A stretch of 64,000 nt of DNA from Kappaphycus alvarezii (taxonomy: Eukaryota; Rhodophyta; Florideophyceae; Gigartinales; Solieriaceae). The translations under genes were made by a program, and so were the position numbers. Each line of letters opens with the position of its first letter. Position 1 is the stretch's first letter. This document shows positions 34,380 to 46,867 of this stretch, in pieces. Location of the stretch: contig NADL03000100.1 in NCBI GenBank assembly GCA_002205965.3, forward strand, positions 244,030 through 308,029, read 5' to 3'. Under the pieces are notes generated by a model that saw nothing but the letters and a program-made list of their open reading frames with translations, was not told the origin of the DNA and did no database searches.

Positions 34380-34966
34380 TTCGGAATGGAGCGGATTTTT
34401 AAGAACTTCAGGAAGGACTTGAGGATCTTGATACGTTGAAGGGAACTATTTTTTATTTCGGGCAGTTAAGCAGAACTTTTAGAGACGTCATTGAGGGTAT
34501 AGATATTTCAGAAGAGTTATTTGACTACATCCTGTAGAAGAAATAAATCGAGGAGTATATCTATCTATTTATTATGATAATATGTATTGTTCTTTTCATT
34601 GTCCAAAAAATTTCCTTCAGTTCAATTGTGGTATCTGTTGTCTTTGTTTGAGAATTCAGAGATGGAAGAGATGGCTATTTAGGCTGGGTCAACGGTTTTT
34701 TTTCCCGGAGGTAGCAAGAAATTGTACAGAAAAAATCAAGTGTGGACACAAATAGTTAAGAAGATGGAAGTCTAACTTTAACTTACGAATCTTTTCTCTT
34801 ATAGGTGATAGTTCCTACCACTTCCGTTTTCACTTTTACTCCTTTGACATTTGGTTGCCATATTTTGTTTTCACAGCAATGTTTCAGTAAGAAATTTGTC
34901 GCTTGCAACACCTCTTTTCAAAAATAATTGGTTCTGCGAATATTATCGGCGGAGATTTATTTCTAT
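34380..34966 (+). repeat. Decayed LTR with acidic-ORF ending, copy 3
   Basis: A coding remnant FRDVIEGIDISEELFDY near 34470-34530 resembles the SIDILEELFGSDL ending. LTR right-half words follow: AATTTGTCGCTTGCAACACCTC at 34897, AATTGGTTCTGCG, and an end near TTTCTATCA at 34966. Confidence 0.5.
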
Positions 34967-36250
34967 CACCCTGAGGCACTGGTGATAAGATCAGGAACAG
35001 AGTTACAGATAGACTAATGCCGGTGATTGAGACCGAGCTCGAGAGATGTCAGATTCCCTGAACGGTCCTCTAAACTACCCATCGGGCCTTTAAAATGCTC
35101 TACATTCCTAGTGAGCGAGTCATCGTAAAAGGTCAGGGATAGCGTCGTATCATAATCTTCGGGTGCCCCAAATACAATTCCGTGTCTTTGAAGGGATATG
35201 AAAAGATGAATGAGGCACCTAGGCCTTGTTGTAATGCAATGCCGTGTATCTGGCCTCTCAATGTGGCGTTGGTGTGGTCAACGGGATTCAGGGAACGATT
35301 ATATACTTCATGGTCCCTACTTTTCTCCGTACACGCTCCCTGTTGCACTTAATTTAGTTATTTTTGGACCTGGCGGGGGCTCTCCAAAGAGTAAGAGGCG
35401 ATCCTAAGAGACAAGGTAGACGAAGTAGGGATAACCAGGGATGCGGTGAACAAACCCGCGCATTGGGATAGAGGCTTGGGTAGGAAGAAGGGATTATCAA
35501 GGCGGAATCTGGTGCCGGAGGGCATTATAGCGGAGTCCTATGCATGTCCCAGTCCTGAACGGTGCTGGTGTCTTGGCAATGAGACCACCGGCAACAGCAC
35601 CCTGAAGAAAATGTTCGAGAAGTGTGAAGCCAAGACCACCATTTCATTAGAGAAGGGTTACGTGAGACCACGTTTTGGCGGAGAACGGGACATAGTGAAG
35701 CTCCGCGAAGAACGACCGTTGCGATGGGTCGAATACCCAGGCAGCGGGACGAGGATATGTCAGGTCGGCGAGCTCAAAGGCATACTCGACTAACCGAGCC
35801 GATGCTCACATGAGGTGCATGTTATAGCGCCCTCAGGGGTATTCAACCTTATCTAGCAGCAAACGAATGGAGCTGCAGGAGCGAATTTCTAAACCTTCGG
35901 TATTTATACTGGATTTGTTCAGTTTTCTCAGTTGTAAATACAGTGTAGAGATGACCCTGAAATTAAACTAAGAATATCCAGATCCAGAGCAAACTGAATA
36001 GATCCGACAGAGATTTGTACAGTAAACGTTTTTCTGTAACTAAAAATTATAATAGAGTTAATGACACCAAGCGACTGCAATTAAACCGCAGAAAATCTAA
36101 TACAATAACAATGTGAAACAATCATAGTAGAATTGTGGCCTTTTGCGAAGTGAAGACTTCAAATAAACCGTAAAAAGTGTGCTAGTGTTAGTGAAACTGG
36201 TGCTTTTTACCTCTGAAGTACCGAATGCTGTAGAACGTATGTACAAACCT
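34967..36250. other. Intergenic stretch
   Basis: A plus-strand frame at 35446-35793 (115 codons) has no recognised motif. Nothing else is seen. Confidence 0.35.
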
Positions 36251-36252
36251 CC

Positions 36253-37080
36253 TTGTTTCCACCTTCAACAATCCCAGTTTCTTACCCCTCGCATATCCGT
36301 CCCAATATGAACTCCCTTCAGAATCTCGCTGATGCAGATGCGAGCCAAATTGAAAAGCACGCAACGCTTATTGAAAGCACCTGGCCCCCTTCAAATAGCG
36401 AGGACAACTCCTCAGTGGCTCTAAATATACGTGTAGGTCGTAGATGAAAGTTTACGGCTAACGTAGATTCGATAATTGCGCACGAAGTTGCGGCGGCAGA
36501 AGCACATGTAATGCCAAAAGTAGCGACGAAAAATAATTTTGATTTGGCCGCGAAGCGAACGAATTTAGCTCAGAAACTGTCCTGCAATGTGACCTACAAC
36601 TACATGCAGGACAGTTTAAAGCTCTTTCAGCAGCGATTAAATGATCTCGATAACATTGAAAGCAAGGTGAATGGTACAGGTGATGAGCTTGGGAAGCTTG
36701 AGGAGCTTCTTAGCAGAATTAAGGACCAGCATTATTATTTCAGTTTCAAGAAGAGCCCGCAGCGAAAAGCGGGGGAGGAAAAAAGATGAAAAGAAAAGGC
36801 TTGGAACGATGAAAGGAAAGGCGTTGGATTCGAAAAGGAAAGGAAGCGTTTAGCCTTTGATTGGTCGGTTTCCTCCTAAAAAGCGCGTAACGTGCGATGG
36901 TGCACAAAACCTGTTGGCAAGAGGCATAAAAATGTTCTTGACAGCGCTAAATTCCTCTGAAGAAGCAGTAATTGCAGCAAAGAAGGTAAAAATATAACTA
37001 AATTGTGCCCGCCTTGAATAGTATTAAAAATTATGAATTGGACAGAGGATGAAAACATTAGAAGGGAAAAAAGGAAAGCT
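36253..37080 (+). pseudogene. Decayed SANT/Myb-like domain gene
   Basis: Three successive broken frames read NLADADASQIEKHATLIEST, then a stop and FTANVDSIIAHEVAAAEAHV, then AAKRTNLAQ, LKLFQQRLNDLDN, KVNGTGDELGKLEELLSRIK and KAGEEKR. A basic stretch and NWTEDENIRREKRKALAKE follow. The NGTGDELGKLEELLSRIKD block and its position resemble the widespread SANT-like proteins with an SGT-(D/E)E-x-G-x-x-x-E-L-L-x-x-I motif, often carried by mobile elements. The family link is from memory of this motif and is moderate. Stops at 36445 and 36787 make it non-functional as read. Confidence 0.45.
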
Positions 37081-39380
37081 CTAGCTAAAGAAGTTTAGGT
37101 TTATGCTGGAAGTACTCAAACAGAAATATATGAATGAAACAGTGTGTTGTCTTTTAAGCTTCAGTTTTTGAGCTATCCATCAGTTTGTTCCTCGAGAATT
37201 TTCCTTTGTACACTCGCGAAAGAAAATAAGCTAAATTAAGGACCAAAGTTTGCTTTATCTAGGTGCGCTATAAAACTAAGGTGGAAACGTAATAGTTTAC
37301 TTAGAATTAAGGAGTCCGTGCAATGTATTTGTCATGCAGTTGAGATACCGCGAAGTTTAATAAGGATAGAAACAGTTTAAGCTGTTGAACGTCAGAATTC
37401 CACTATTATACATAGCTGCAAAAGGTGACTCCCCAATTCTAAGCTTATTTTGAAAACTAACATCATCCGTATAGCTTGAAATCCTTTAAAAGCTATCTCA
37501 ATATCACCTGCCAGTTTTAAATCGTCTAATTGAGGTTCTCCTTTGCTTGAATAAGAGAATTTACTTGAAAGAATTTCAAAATACATCTACCGAAGGCAGT
37601 TTCTATATGTTAAATTAAACTAACTTTGTGGTTAGATTAAACGCCATAAATGAGGCGGAATTCATCTTCAGCTTCCGTTTTTGGCGAGAGTTCTTCGAAG
37701 GAATCATTCGGTAATTGGCTTGAAAAAAGAAGACGAGCAATTCCCAAAATAGATACGCAACTTCTTCTCCACTTTCGGCTCGCGCATTTCTGCTTGCCAA
37801 AAAGTAATGTAGCATTGCTGTTGGAAGTAGGTTCGAATTACCGCTACCTACCCACCTGCGGTAAGTAGAGAGAAAAAATAAGTTTCTGCACCTCTTCATA
37901 CGCTCATTTTTGATTGCCTTTGTCTCATCGCGCCGGGAAATGGTCTCTAGAGGGTTGATTTAGGTTGGGATGGCCAAAGGGAATGATTGTTTACTGCAAT
38001 AAGAGGTACAGGTATTGGTAAGCTGTAGATACAATAATACCCATGTTATTGCAGTTTTTATCAGGTCTAAGTGTACTTCTGCAAATCTCTTCACTAAACG
38101 GGGAAAGAATCCTTACAGTTTTCATTACTGTACAATCGCAGTTAAATTGTAGAATTTAATTTACATGTAATCGTACTTTAACCCGCCATTTCATACACAG
38201 CAAAATGAGAAATGTCGAACGATAAATGGGTGGGCAGGATGCCGCTGCTTTACAGCGGAGATTTTCACTTTGGTGGTTCACCATCGTCCTCACTGAACGA
38301 ACACACCAGAGCCACTAATATTCTATCCTACTATAGTACTGGCGATTGAAAAAATATGAAGACAGCAATTGTCGGTGCTGTAGAGTCTTTTTTCAACCGA
38401 ATATTAACGTTTGGTAGTATTTGGAGTGATTAAAGTTTTTTTTCGCACTGTGTATATAAACGATGATAGGGATTTTCGAGCTTCGACATCTTTCCACAGA
38501 AAACAACCACCAGAAAAGGAGGCGGACCCGAAAACACTCCAACCCAAGCAACTTTACAACAATTGCAACTAATAACACAAATTTTTAACACTCATTACGC
38601 GCTTGGTGTCCCTCGTCGGGCGGCGTCGCTTTTGTGTATGCAAAGGCGTCATCTGGCGAGCATTGAGAGTTAAATACAGTAAAATTTCTCTCTATAGAGG
38701 GCGGTACACTTCTTGTGCTCAAGTTGATGAGGAAGCGATGGAAAAACTCAGCTGTGGTGGCAAAAAAGAGGTGTATGGGTAAAGAGAAGGACGATTAAAG
38801 AGAAGGAAAAGAAAAGAAGAGGCACAGAGGTAAAAATAGGGAACGCGATGGGAAGGAGATGAATTGAAAGGCTAAATTTCGCTGATCCCAGTCGTCGTAG
38901 TTCTCTGCCTTGCATTCGCCATTCGCTTGTCGCCTAAGCTGAGCACAAAAGACCCGCTGCACACCAGGCTCCCTCCCCAGTGTCAGTTGAATCCTGTAGA
39001 GAGGTCGATTGCCTGACTGGCTCTCCTATTAGCCGAAGCAAATACATATCAAGGGAAGAGTAGCAGCATCAGAAATAGACCCGACCAACACCTCCTGAGG
39101 TGAAAGAAACATACAAACTTGCCCTACAGAGAGGAACGGAAGAATAGGCACTTTCTATTCTAGGGATACTGGCTTGATTAGATGTTTTAGAATTCATTTG
39201 AGAAATTGAAAGTAACCAAAGAGAAACACGGAAAATAAAAGAAAAGAAGAAAATAAACAGAAAGAAAATCATTATTTTCCTTTCCGCACTATATCTAGAG
39301 TCGTGCCATTAAGACCCTACCAATTTCCAAGGCGCAAGATCCTTTCTCCAATAAATTATTCTCGGCCCCCTCCAAACTCA
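37081..39380. other. Intergenic stretch without a recognised gene
   Basis: Short frames only. A GA-rich tract lies at 38730-38880. Confidence 0.4.
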
Positions 39381-39665
39381 AAATGCTGCGTACCGCACCT
39401 TTTTCCGCCTTTTCTATATTCCTTAGTGAATCCTGTGTATACTACTCCGTTTCTGTGGGTTTTTGGGCGCAGAAAAGATAATCGATGGTTGAGTGATGGT
39501 TGAAGCTTCCGGTGAACAGACCAAAGCTTCTGACCATGGCTTATGTAAAGCATAATTCAACGAAAGTTATAATGATCGGTAAGCAAATTATACTAAATTC
39601 AAAGATGTTCTAGAAAGCGGGCCTAAGAGCATTACAGTAAAAGGTTTGAGAGAAGAGGTTAAGCC
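39381..39665 (-). repeat. Gypsy B: candidate 3' LTR fragment
   Basis: About 285 bp match 46868-47185 in the same orientation: AAAATGCT start, TTTTGGGCGCA, GATGGTTGAAGCTTCCGGTGAACAGACC, then GGTAAGCAAA and GGGCCTAAGAGCAT. It lies downstream of the integrase end on the minus strand, as a 3' LTR should. The divergence is considerable. Confidence 0.55.
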
Positions 39666-39859
39666 CAGATTCTTGTATCTCTTCTTTATTTATTGGGAGT
39701 TTTGAAGTTCTGTTTTCCAAAACCAGGAGTTTTCGTGATCTGCGTACCCTTTCTATTTGATGAAAGATTTGTTTTTCTGTTCTGCTTCTTTTGTGTTAAT
39801 ATGAATTCTACTTCTTACTCTATATTTCTGTCCTGCGTTTTTATTGGTGGTGGCGGTGG

Positions 39860-40720
39860 GAGCTCTCAGTCAAATTAATCTTAGAAGTACGCCTTAAGGA
39901 GGCTTGAGTGGAAAGCTTGTGATTTCCCTTATCAATCATTGTCTTGGAAAGAATTAAGCGGTACATGACTCCGTTAATATTCTCCGATATTACGAAAGGG
40001 CCAGATTTCTTAGTGTTAAGCTTACGAGATCCAGAGCCATCTTCCAGAGCTATATTTTTAGTTGAAAGCCAGAATTTTTCACCAACTTTGTACGTCGGAG
40101 GCCTCCGACTTTTGTTAACATAAGACTCTGTGGCATCGTTCGACCTCTTGAATTGTTCCTGGGCCCTTTTCAGTGATTCTCCCATATCTTTGAGGAAGTT
40201 GGTCGCGGCTGGGTTTTCTGTGGCTAGTATGTCCAAAGGAATAGTTTAACGGTGAATTCCGTAATTGAAAAAGAATGGGGAGGATGTTATGGTCGCATTA
40301 ATCGAAGATTTGCAGACAACTTCAAAGTCGACCAAGTATTTTTTCCAGTCGGATTTTTCGAAACTAACGAAGGAACGAACTATTTACTCAATCTTTCGGG
40401 TCATCACTACAGACTTTCGATCTGTCTGTGGGTGTTATGCAGATGAAGGGATCTTTTGGCACCTAAGAAGTGGAATAGACTTTTCCAAAACTTGCTCATG
40501 AAAATTGGATCTCTATCGCGAATTACATTTTCCAGGATTTCATTGTTTCTGTATATGTGGTCTTTAAAAAGGCTTGCAGTTGAAATAGCATCTAATTTTG
40601 GCTTTGTCGGAATAACCCTTATATTTTTCGATAGTCGATCAACGAACGTTAGTACTCCACCATTTCCGTTCCTTGATTTGGGAAGTGGTGTGATGGAGTC
40701 CATGGTTATGTGTGTCACTT
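39860..40720 (-). pseudogene. Gypsy B: integrase
   Basis: Minus-strand frames at 39841-40236 and 40407-40718 hold the integrase. MDSITPLPKSRNGNGGVLTF, FVDRLSK (first catalytic Asp region) and VIRDRDPIFMSKFWKSLF (second Asp) are visible. Then comes the C-terminal domain with YKVGEKFWLSTKNI and KKSGPFVISENINGVMYRL. Upstream (40720-40950) a broken stretch NGHLGISK...FYW fits the HHCC zinc domain. Frames are interrupted near 40240-40400. Confidence 0.8.
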
Positions 40721-41309
40721 CGTTTTCGGGGGATCAAGAGGCAGTAAAAATCCTACAGTTTTTTGGTTGACTTGCTTGTCTTTCTGGCAATGAAAGTGCG
40801 AAGTACATCAGCCCATAGATTTTACCAGTAAAACATCGGTGATATTCTATGGATTGGTTTGGATATTCCCAAGTGTCCATTATTTTGGAGTTGAATAGTA
40901 GTCATGCAATAATTTGGCTTTAAACGTTCCTTTTGGTATACAATGTTTCTTTATCTTAACAAAAGCGATCCATTTCTTTCGAAAGGTGCGTTCCAACCTT
41001 TGTATTCGTGTTTGAGGCTTTCATCTAGGTCGTAGTCTTTCACAAGCTCTTCGAGATCGGATGATTCAAAAAACGGAACAGAAACATTGTTTGATTCCGA
41101 AGATTTATTCTTATTACTTCTTAGAGTAGCCCTTTCATTCGATGGCGGGTAAGTGTGCATTCTGGGGTTTTCTTGAGAGGTAATCGGCAACTATATTTGA
41201 TTTCCCGTAGAATGGGTATAACCTTGAAATCAAAGTCAACTAATATTCTCAATCATCTAACCTTAACCTTTCTGTGGTAGTTTATCTTGTGTCTCGAGGT
41301 ATCGCAACG

Positions 41310-41600
41310 TTAGTGGTCAGAATGAACAGTGAAGAAGTTCCCATACAAATATGCTGTCTAACACTTTAGACGGTCGAAAATGACCAACAGCTTTCTTTCG
41401 TGAATTGCATAATTCTTTTCGGTATCGTTTAAAGTTCTGGATGCGAAAGCGACTGTTTTTTGTCCTTCGCGGTTCCTTCTTCCAATGCAGCACCAATTTA
41501 GTATTGGGAAGCATTTATAGTGACATAAATCGGTAGACATGAATCGAAATTTCGAAGGACTGGAGAGTTGCAAAATATTTTTTCATGGTTCGAAATGATT
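41310..41600 (-). pseudogene. Gypsy B: RNase H
   Basis: Overlapping minus-strand frames read CIGRRNREGQKTVAFASRTL followed by NDTEKNYAIHERKLLVIF, the RNase H middle motif with the conserved Glu position replaced by Arg-Lys. The segment lies between integrase and reverse transcriptase, the expected Gypsy order. Confidence 0.7.
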
Positions 41601-42295
41601 TTCCTCGAGTTTCTGTCAAATGAAAGCAAATGTTCTTTGCAAACCGGGCAAGTGGTTTCGAAATTAATTAAAAAACCTTAACAAACCGTCTATAACAGTT
41701 TAGAAACCCAAAGAATGGCTGAAGATGTTTTTTTTCCGAAGCAGCGTCCATTCCATCACGGCTTTAATATTGTTAAGATTCACAGCTATTCCTTCCTGGC
41801 ATATGATGTGGCCAGGATACTCGACTTCTTTAACACCAAAGACACACTTTGAAAATTTTTCTAAAAACTTCTCCCTTCTAGAGATCTCTAATACTTCAGC
41901 AATGCGTTTCAAAATTTCTTCCCATTTCCAACTAAATATAAGAACGTCATCCAGATATACGATTAAAAAACAAAAAAGCCAAGTACATCTTTGAAAATGT
42001 CGTTCATAAGACCCATGAAAGTCGGTGGGACATTTTTCATCCAAATGAAAATACCACAAATTAGAAATGTCCATATCGAGTTCTAAATGTCGTGAGGGGT
42101 ATCGAAGATTCATCCAGTCTGATCTGATGATAAGCTGACCTCAGGTTTATTTTAAGGGAGTACTTTGGTCCTTTGAGCTGATCAAAGATATAGTCTATGC
42201 GCTGCAGTGTATAACAGTTCCTTAGAGTAAGCCGATTGAGTGCTCTGTAATCCTCGCACATCCGCAATGAGCTGTCCCTCTTCGTCACGAGAGAA

Positions 42296-42300
42296 TTGGA
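42296..42300. repeat. TSD TTGGA, left of solo LTR
   Basis: Exact match to 43301-43305. Confidence 0.85.
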
Positions 42301-43300
42301 TGTATTGCAATGCGCGGTACGCAGTTCTTCTCGTCTAGGAACGGAACACCGTCAGAGAATGAGAAAACCAACACACACACGCGAAGACCCGCAGGGTGTT
42401 CGCTGTCCCTCTTCCTCTTTAAGCACCCTGCGATGCAGTAGCACAACTCGCCGACGGCGAGAAGAAATGGAGTTGGAAGAGAGGGGGTAATTCCTTCGAC
42501 GGCTAGACGGTATAGTTGTCCTCCGGGTTGTAAGACCGGACCGTGGTCCGCAGAATGCGAGAAACTTTGTATGGGTCTATTTTGAGGAACCGTAGACACC
42601 AAGGGTGTAATACTGGACAAAAAAGATGTAATACTGGGTCAGCAGTGCTTAATATCCCCTTTGAAGATAAGTGCATTGTCACCAACGACAACCTTGAAGA
42701 TCCTATTTGTATTTAGACGCTGTTGCCCGGGGCGCTAAGCGTGAGTTAGTATCACAAACAGACAGCAAAAGGGACATTGTAGTATTGGGTAAAGGGGGGA
42801 ATAAAAAGGAGAACTGGGCGTATAAACGTAGCTATAGCTAAATTTGCCGTTGGCAAGGTTTCTGCAAAGGCAGAAGTTGGAAGTCAAGTTCAGAGCCAAC
42901 ACCGGGGCATTTGTTTACTCTGGGGCCCTAGTGGCCAGGTAGCTATAAATACTAGTTAGATAAGTTAGGGTTATCCACAACGGCGAGTGAGTGAAGTCAG
43001 GGTCAGCCAAGTTAGGGAAATCCAATTTATAGATAAGTAAAGTCGACACTTGGCCCAGTAGGTGCCTTTCACCTGCGAAAATATCAGGCCCGATTTGGGG
43101 CCGAATGGTCAAGATTTCAAGCACTCAATCCCCATCCGTTGGGTATACAGTACCAAAATTAAAGTGGGCGACAAAAGAAAATTGCCGTTACTGTACTTTA
43201 CAGTACAGTGCTTGCTAGTTAGCAGTGAATCAGATAAAAACAAGATCACCAAAGTCAGCTTTGCCGATGGCAGTACAGTGTGAGTACCCATTGCACTACA
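42301..43300 (+). mobile_element. Solo LTR of exactly 1000 bp nested in Gypsy B
   Basis: It starts TGTATTGCAATG and ends CATTGCACTACA, an inverted repeat of 12 bp with one mismatch, with the canonical TG...CA ends and a 5-bp TSD TTGGA. A TATAAACG box lies at about 42821. A hairpin remnant GAAGTTGGAAGTCAAGTTC lies at about 42877, in the position of the conserved hairpins of the other LTRs, so it belongs to a related LTR lineage in plus orientation. No internal gag-pol remains. Confidence 0.88.
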
Positions 43301-43305
43301 TTGGA
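43301..43305. repeat. TSD TTGGA, right of solo LTR
   Basis: Exact match to 42296-42300. Confidence 0.85.
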
Positions 43306-43849
43306 GCCCCCACGGGCTCTTGCTTGGTCTACTGGAATCACTCTCCAGCAGCTCATATAGCTGCTTGCGAAGCTCCCCCATTTCTTTGTCCAAGAGACTG
43401 TAGAAGCCCTTCTTTTGGGCTTCGCTTCTTCCTCCAATTCAATCTTGAAATCATTCTTTCGCTTCGGAGGGAGGCCTTTTGGAAGTCTGTTTGGGAATAT
43501 ATCCTCATACTTGGTAAGCATGACTTGAATTTCTCCGGAATAGGTTCCCGAAGAATAGGAATTTGACCTTAGGGGTCTCACAAGTTCTGCATACGTCCCA
43601 TAAATTTTTTCTAAATCAGTGAGTATTGAATTTGCCGAGACAGTAGAATCGATAGCCTTTCATCGGCAGCGATAACGTAATTTTCATCCTTAAAATTGAA
43701 TGAAACTTGATATTCGTCGGTTTCGATAATCGCTTTATGGGCTCCGCACCATTCCTCCCCAAGGATTGCATCATAATTCTTCAGAAGACTTGCGGCGAAG
43801 TATATTGGTTCATTTTATGTCTTTATTTGCACGATAACAGAACGCGGTG

Positions 43850-44220
43850 TTTCAATTAGTTTTGAGCAACACCATTCTCATTTCGGCAAGTTCTTCTGAT
43901 TCTTCGCTTTTAATCTTATGGTACTCGCAAAATGATTTGCTGAGGAAGCTAACCTTACCGGCGGGGTCAATGAGAATTTTCGCTGGTCCATTGGAAATGA
44001 CTCTTTTGGAAATAAGAAGTCCCCGGTGGTGGCCTTTGAAGGTTAGGGTCGGTGTGGCTTTAACTAGTTCTTTGGATATTACTGTTAAAATAATGAGATT
44101 CCCATGGTCTCGAACTGAGTGTGGACAGTCAATCAGTTCTTCACTTCCTTCGGGCAATTATTTGCCATATGTCATTTCTGCCTGCATCTTAGACATAGTC
44201 CTTCACGCATGCATCTGCCG
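43850..44220 (-). pseudogene. Gypsy B: protease-like segment and Gag zinc knuckle
   Basis: The minus strand shows GLCLRCRQK.HMANNCPKE at about 44150-44205 (CX2CX4HX4C with a stop inside), then AKILIDPAGKVSFLSKSFCE near 43930-43990. The latter corresponds to a retropepsin site in which the usual D(T/S)GA reads DPAG. The loss of the canonical active site agrees with decay. Confidence 0.65.
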
Positions 44221-44499
44221 CGCTCTACCTTATAGAGCTTTTTAGATTCACATTTGATGACTCAACACCAGACTTCAGTTCCACATTTCCAGTTTCCATC
44301 GTGCAGGGCCCTTATTTCCGACAGATGAACTTTTATTTAGCAATATTCCACCGGACTTGGTACTTCTCAGGGATTCTGAACTCCTATACTCCGCTTCCAC
44401 TCTTTCTGCATCTCCCATAAGATCGGAATGCTTGGTGAATTCTTCCGTGCATAAGGTTTTCCGAATGTATTTTTTCAGGCCGCGTTAGTATCGATCTAT

Positions 44500-45063
44500 T
44501 TGATCTTTTACTACAATGTTTGGAATATCCAATAAGTTTTTTTAGAATAATTATTAAACGTTGGAAAGACCTTGACTTGCTTCCAGCGAGTCAGATTGTT
44601 TCGGGTGATTTTTCCCTTGTTTCTCGTCTCAAAACGATTGAGGAGAAAGGTATCCAATTTCTTCCATGTTTTAATTTTCTTCGCCTCTGCACTCTTGGAA
44701 TAGACCATCCACCATTCATGGCATTTCCCGAGAGATAGCTCAGTGCAATGTTCATTGTAGCTTGCTCATCTGCTTCATCCGGGTAATTCCCCAACTGCAC
44801 CAACCAGCTTCCGACGGACCCTTTTCGACCGAAATATCCCGTTTTATTCTTCTTAGGGGCGTCCTTATTTTCATTTTGACTACTTGAGGTACCAGTATGA
44901 TCCTGAAGAGAAATAGTTCATTCCCGAGGGCTCCTACCTTCTGAGTAGCATTATTGGGCTTATTCTGCTGCACGGTGATCTGATTATGGGCCTCTGTCAG
45001 CTGACATTGAAGTTCGCTTACAGCTTTAGCGAGAGCCTGTACAGTAATTCGAGAAGTTTCCAT
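44500..45063 (-). pseudogene. Gypsy B: Gag N-terminal part
   Basis: The start METSRITVQALAKAVSELQ (45063) gives a coiled-coil-like N-terminus. Further on, frames at 44591-44803 (NYPDEADEQATMNIALSYLS) and 44511-44708 (KKLDTFLLNRF, LTRWKQVKVFPTFNNY) resemble the Gag relic at 62259-62462. Frame changes separate the parts. Confidence 0.7.
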
Positions 45064-45139
45064 GGTCTTTTGCTATTGGTCAAGAGAATAACTTTATGGA
45101 ATCAGTAAAACGGGTGTCCGCTGCAGGATCCGACATTAT

Positions 45140-45850
45140 TGCTAGCTAAGGGCTAACCGGATGGTCCACGTCGGCACACGTGATGAAACTTTACTTCATT
45201 GTGTATCTATCGTGTACACTGCAGGACTGAATATACGGCTAAGAACTAACCGGATGTTCCGCGTCAGGCACATGCAGTGGGGCTCGCAATAGAATCGCCA
45301 TTGCAACAGAAGACCACAGTGTGCAACTAATGCGCTGATAAATACGTCTGCGGATCATTGCTGTGGTTGTGTTGAATTTCTCTGCGATGCGCGAGCTGAC
45401 CTCTTCGATAAACAGATTAGAGGGGGGATAGGGCACCCAAGGAGTCCAAATCCAGGGGCTGAAACTTGAAGTTCGGTTCCTGGAGGGTGTTGAGCGAGGG
45501 GGCGGGATGCGGCGTACCAGTTTGCGCTCTAGGTCTTTGACTTTGTCTCAATGGGCAATATCGGCGGCGGGGCTGGCCATTTGGATGATATTTGTGCGCA
45601 AACCTTGTTTGAATGGCGAGAAAATGGTTAGGTCGCAGGCTATGGAGCGGAACTGTTGGCCAGTGGGCAGGGGTTGCATGAGAATGTCCGCATGGCGGAT
45701 ATTCGTTCCCGAGACAAGGAGCGGGACTTCGTATTGTCAGTCCAGGCCCGCAGCGCGAGCAAAGTGATAGGCGAAAAGCTGCGCAGCGAGTTGTGCCGGT
45801 GCGGGTGGCCAAAACCAGTGCGTCAGAGGTCACGTGTGGTGTTGGGTTTT
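45140..45850 (-). mobile_element. LINE D family, 3'-terminal copy
   Basis: Minus-strand frames match LINE D at 61149-61660: an endonuclease region with VSGTNIRHADILMQPLPTG and ACDLTIFSPF (about 45590-45720), then LDLDSLGALSP and YQRISCTLWSSVAMAILLR (45300-45360). After the stop the 3' tail GACG.GGA.CATCCGGTTAG..CTTAGC occurs twice, 93 bp apart (45238-45265 and 45145-45172). It sits in the leader of Gypsy B. It is 5'-truncated; the left and right borders are estimates. Confidence 0.75.
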
Positions 45851-46867
45851 TTAATCTTTACATAAAAGTTTTCCAATTCGCTCAGCAAAGAGTCGGACTG
45901 CACTGTGGCCGAGCTTCTAAGACCGGCAAAAGACCAGTGAGAGGTCTCGAGCTCTAATCCCAGTCGATACCTTGGGAAAGCTGATTTTCTCTGACGTAAG
46001 GGTCTGACATCAGGCACGTCAGGTGTGCTGTAGTAGCCCTTCTTCCGATATTTTACCAAACGGGTTTTTTCATTTCTAGAACCTGGCGGCGATACGGACT
46101 GTAGATAATAATGCAAAGAACTGGTGCAAGCGAGATTGGGAGGTAGCCACAGCGGGAGGGTAACATAACACAAACGAAGTTGGTTGAGAAAGCAACTTCT
46201 GGGTTTTTCCCTATTCGAAAAGGATATATTTATTCGAATGAAAGCTACTCAGACTTACGAGCAGTTTCGAGGTGACAACTGCCAAGACGGTAGCGCTCAT
46301 GCTCGGAACTTCTATTTCGAAAATATTGCAGGTGTTCCTTGTCTTTTCAGCGCTGTTCTGACACTTACGGGAACAGAGATGCTCGAAGTCCTGCACAAGG
46401 CCTGTACAGGTGACTTGACAGTGACGGCAATGGAAGGGAGACAATCGAGGTTCTTGGTCATTCGAAACCTGCTGACAGACTTTTAGATACTGTGGCTGGC
46501 TGTCCTTCGGATAACGATGGAGGCGGCGCCAGGAAGAACAGGTAGGCCCTTCTTGGAAATCTTAGGCCTCGTGGTCGGTTTGGCCTTCCTTGACTTGATG
46601 CGTCTTAAGCGGAAGATCTCGAGATTCGCTGATATTGGTGGAAGGGCCGTCGGAAGTGCAAAAGCGGGAGGTGGCGGGGTTCTTGTTCCTCGATTTTAGT
46701 CCCGTCGGTGTCCTTGCTTGTTAACCGTAGCATAACTTACTTCTCGAAACTTTTCCTCGAAAAATCCCTCTAAGTCCTTCTCGATGTGCTCGTCAGGCGA
46801 GGAGGGGGTCCCTGGAAGTTTTTTTTCAGGCACTGGCCGTTATCCGGAAGGGTCAGAAAAAAACAAA
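45851..46867. other. Unassigned stretch
   Basis: Contains frames on both strands around 45823-46700. One minus-strand frame (46211-46444) has CRHCQVTCTGLVQDFEHLC, perhaps a zinc-binding remnant of the adjacent LINE. The family is not established. Confidence 0.3.

Larger units (their letters stand above)
41700..43540 (-). pseudogene. Gypsy B: reverse transcriptase, split by a solo LTR
   Basis: N-terminal part at 43305-43540 on the minus strand: YEDIFPNRLPKGLPPKRKND, MGELRKQLYELLESD, RPSKSPWG. The frame resumes past 42296 with TKRDSSLRMCEDYRALNRLT, DYIFDQLKGPKYSLKINLRS, AYHQIRL, and in another frame VYLDDVLIFSW (YLDD box near 41935-41970), then KCVFGVKEVEYPGHI. The 1000-bp interruption at 42301-43300 has TSDs, so the RT was intact across that point when the LTR landed. 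Other shifts show later decay. Confidence 0.88.

Noticed and set aside
35446..35793. 115-codon plus-strand frame as a gene
   Set aside because: No motif, no promoter context and no second copy; plausible by chance in this composition.
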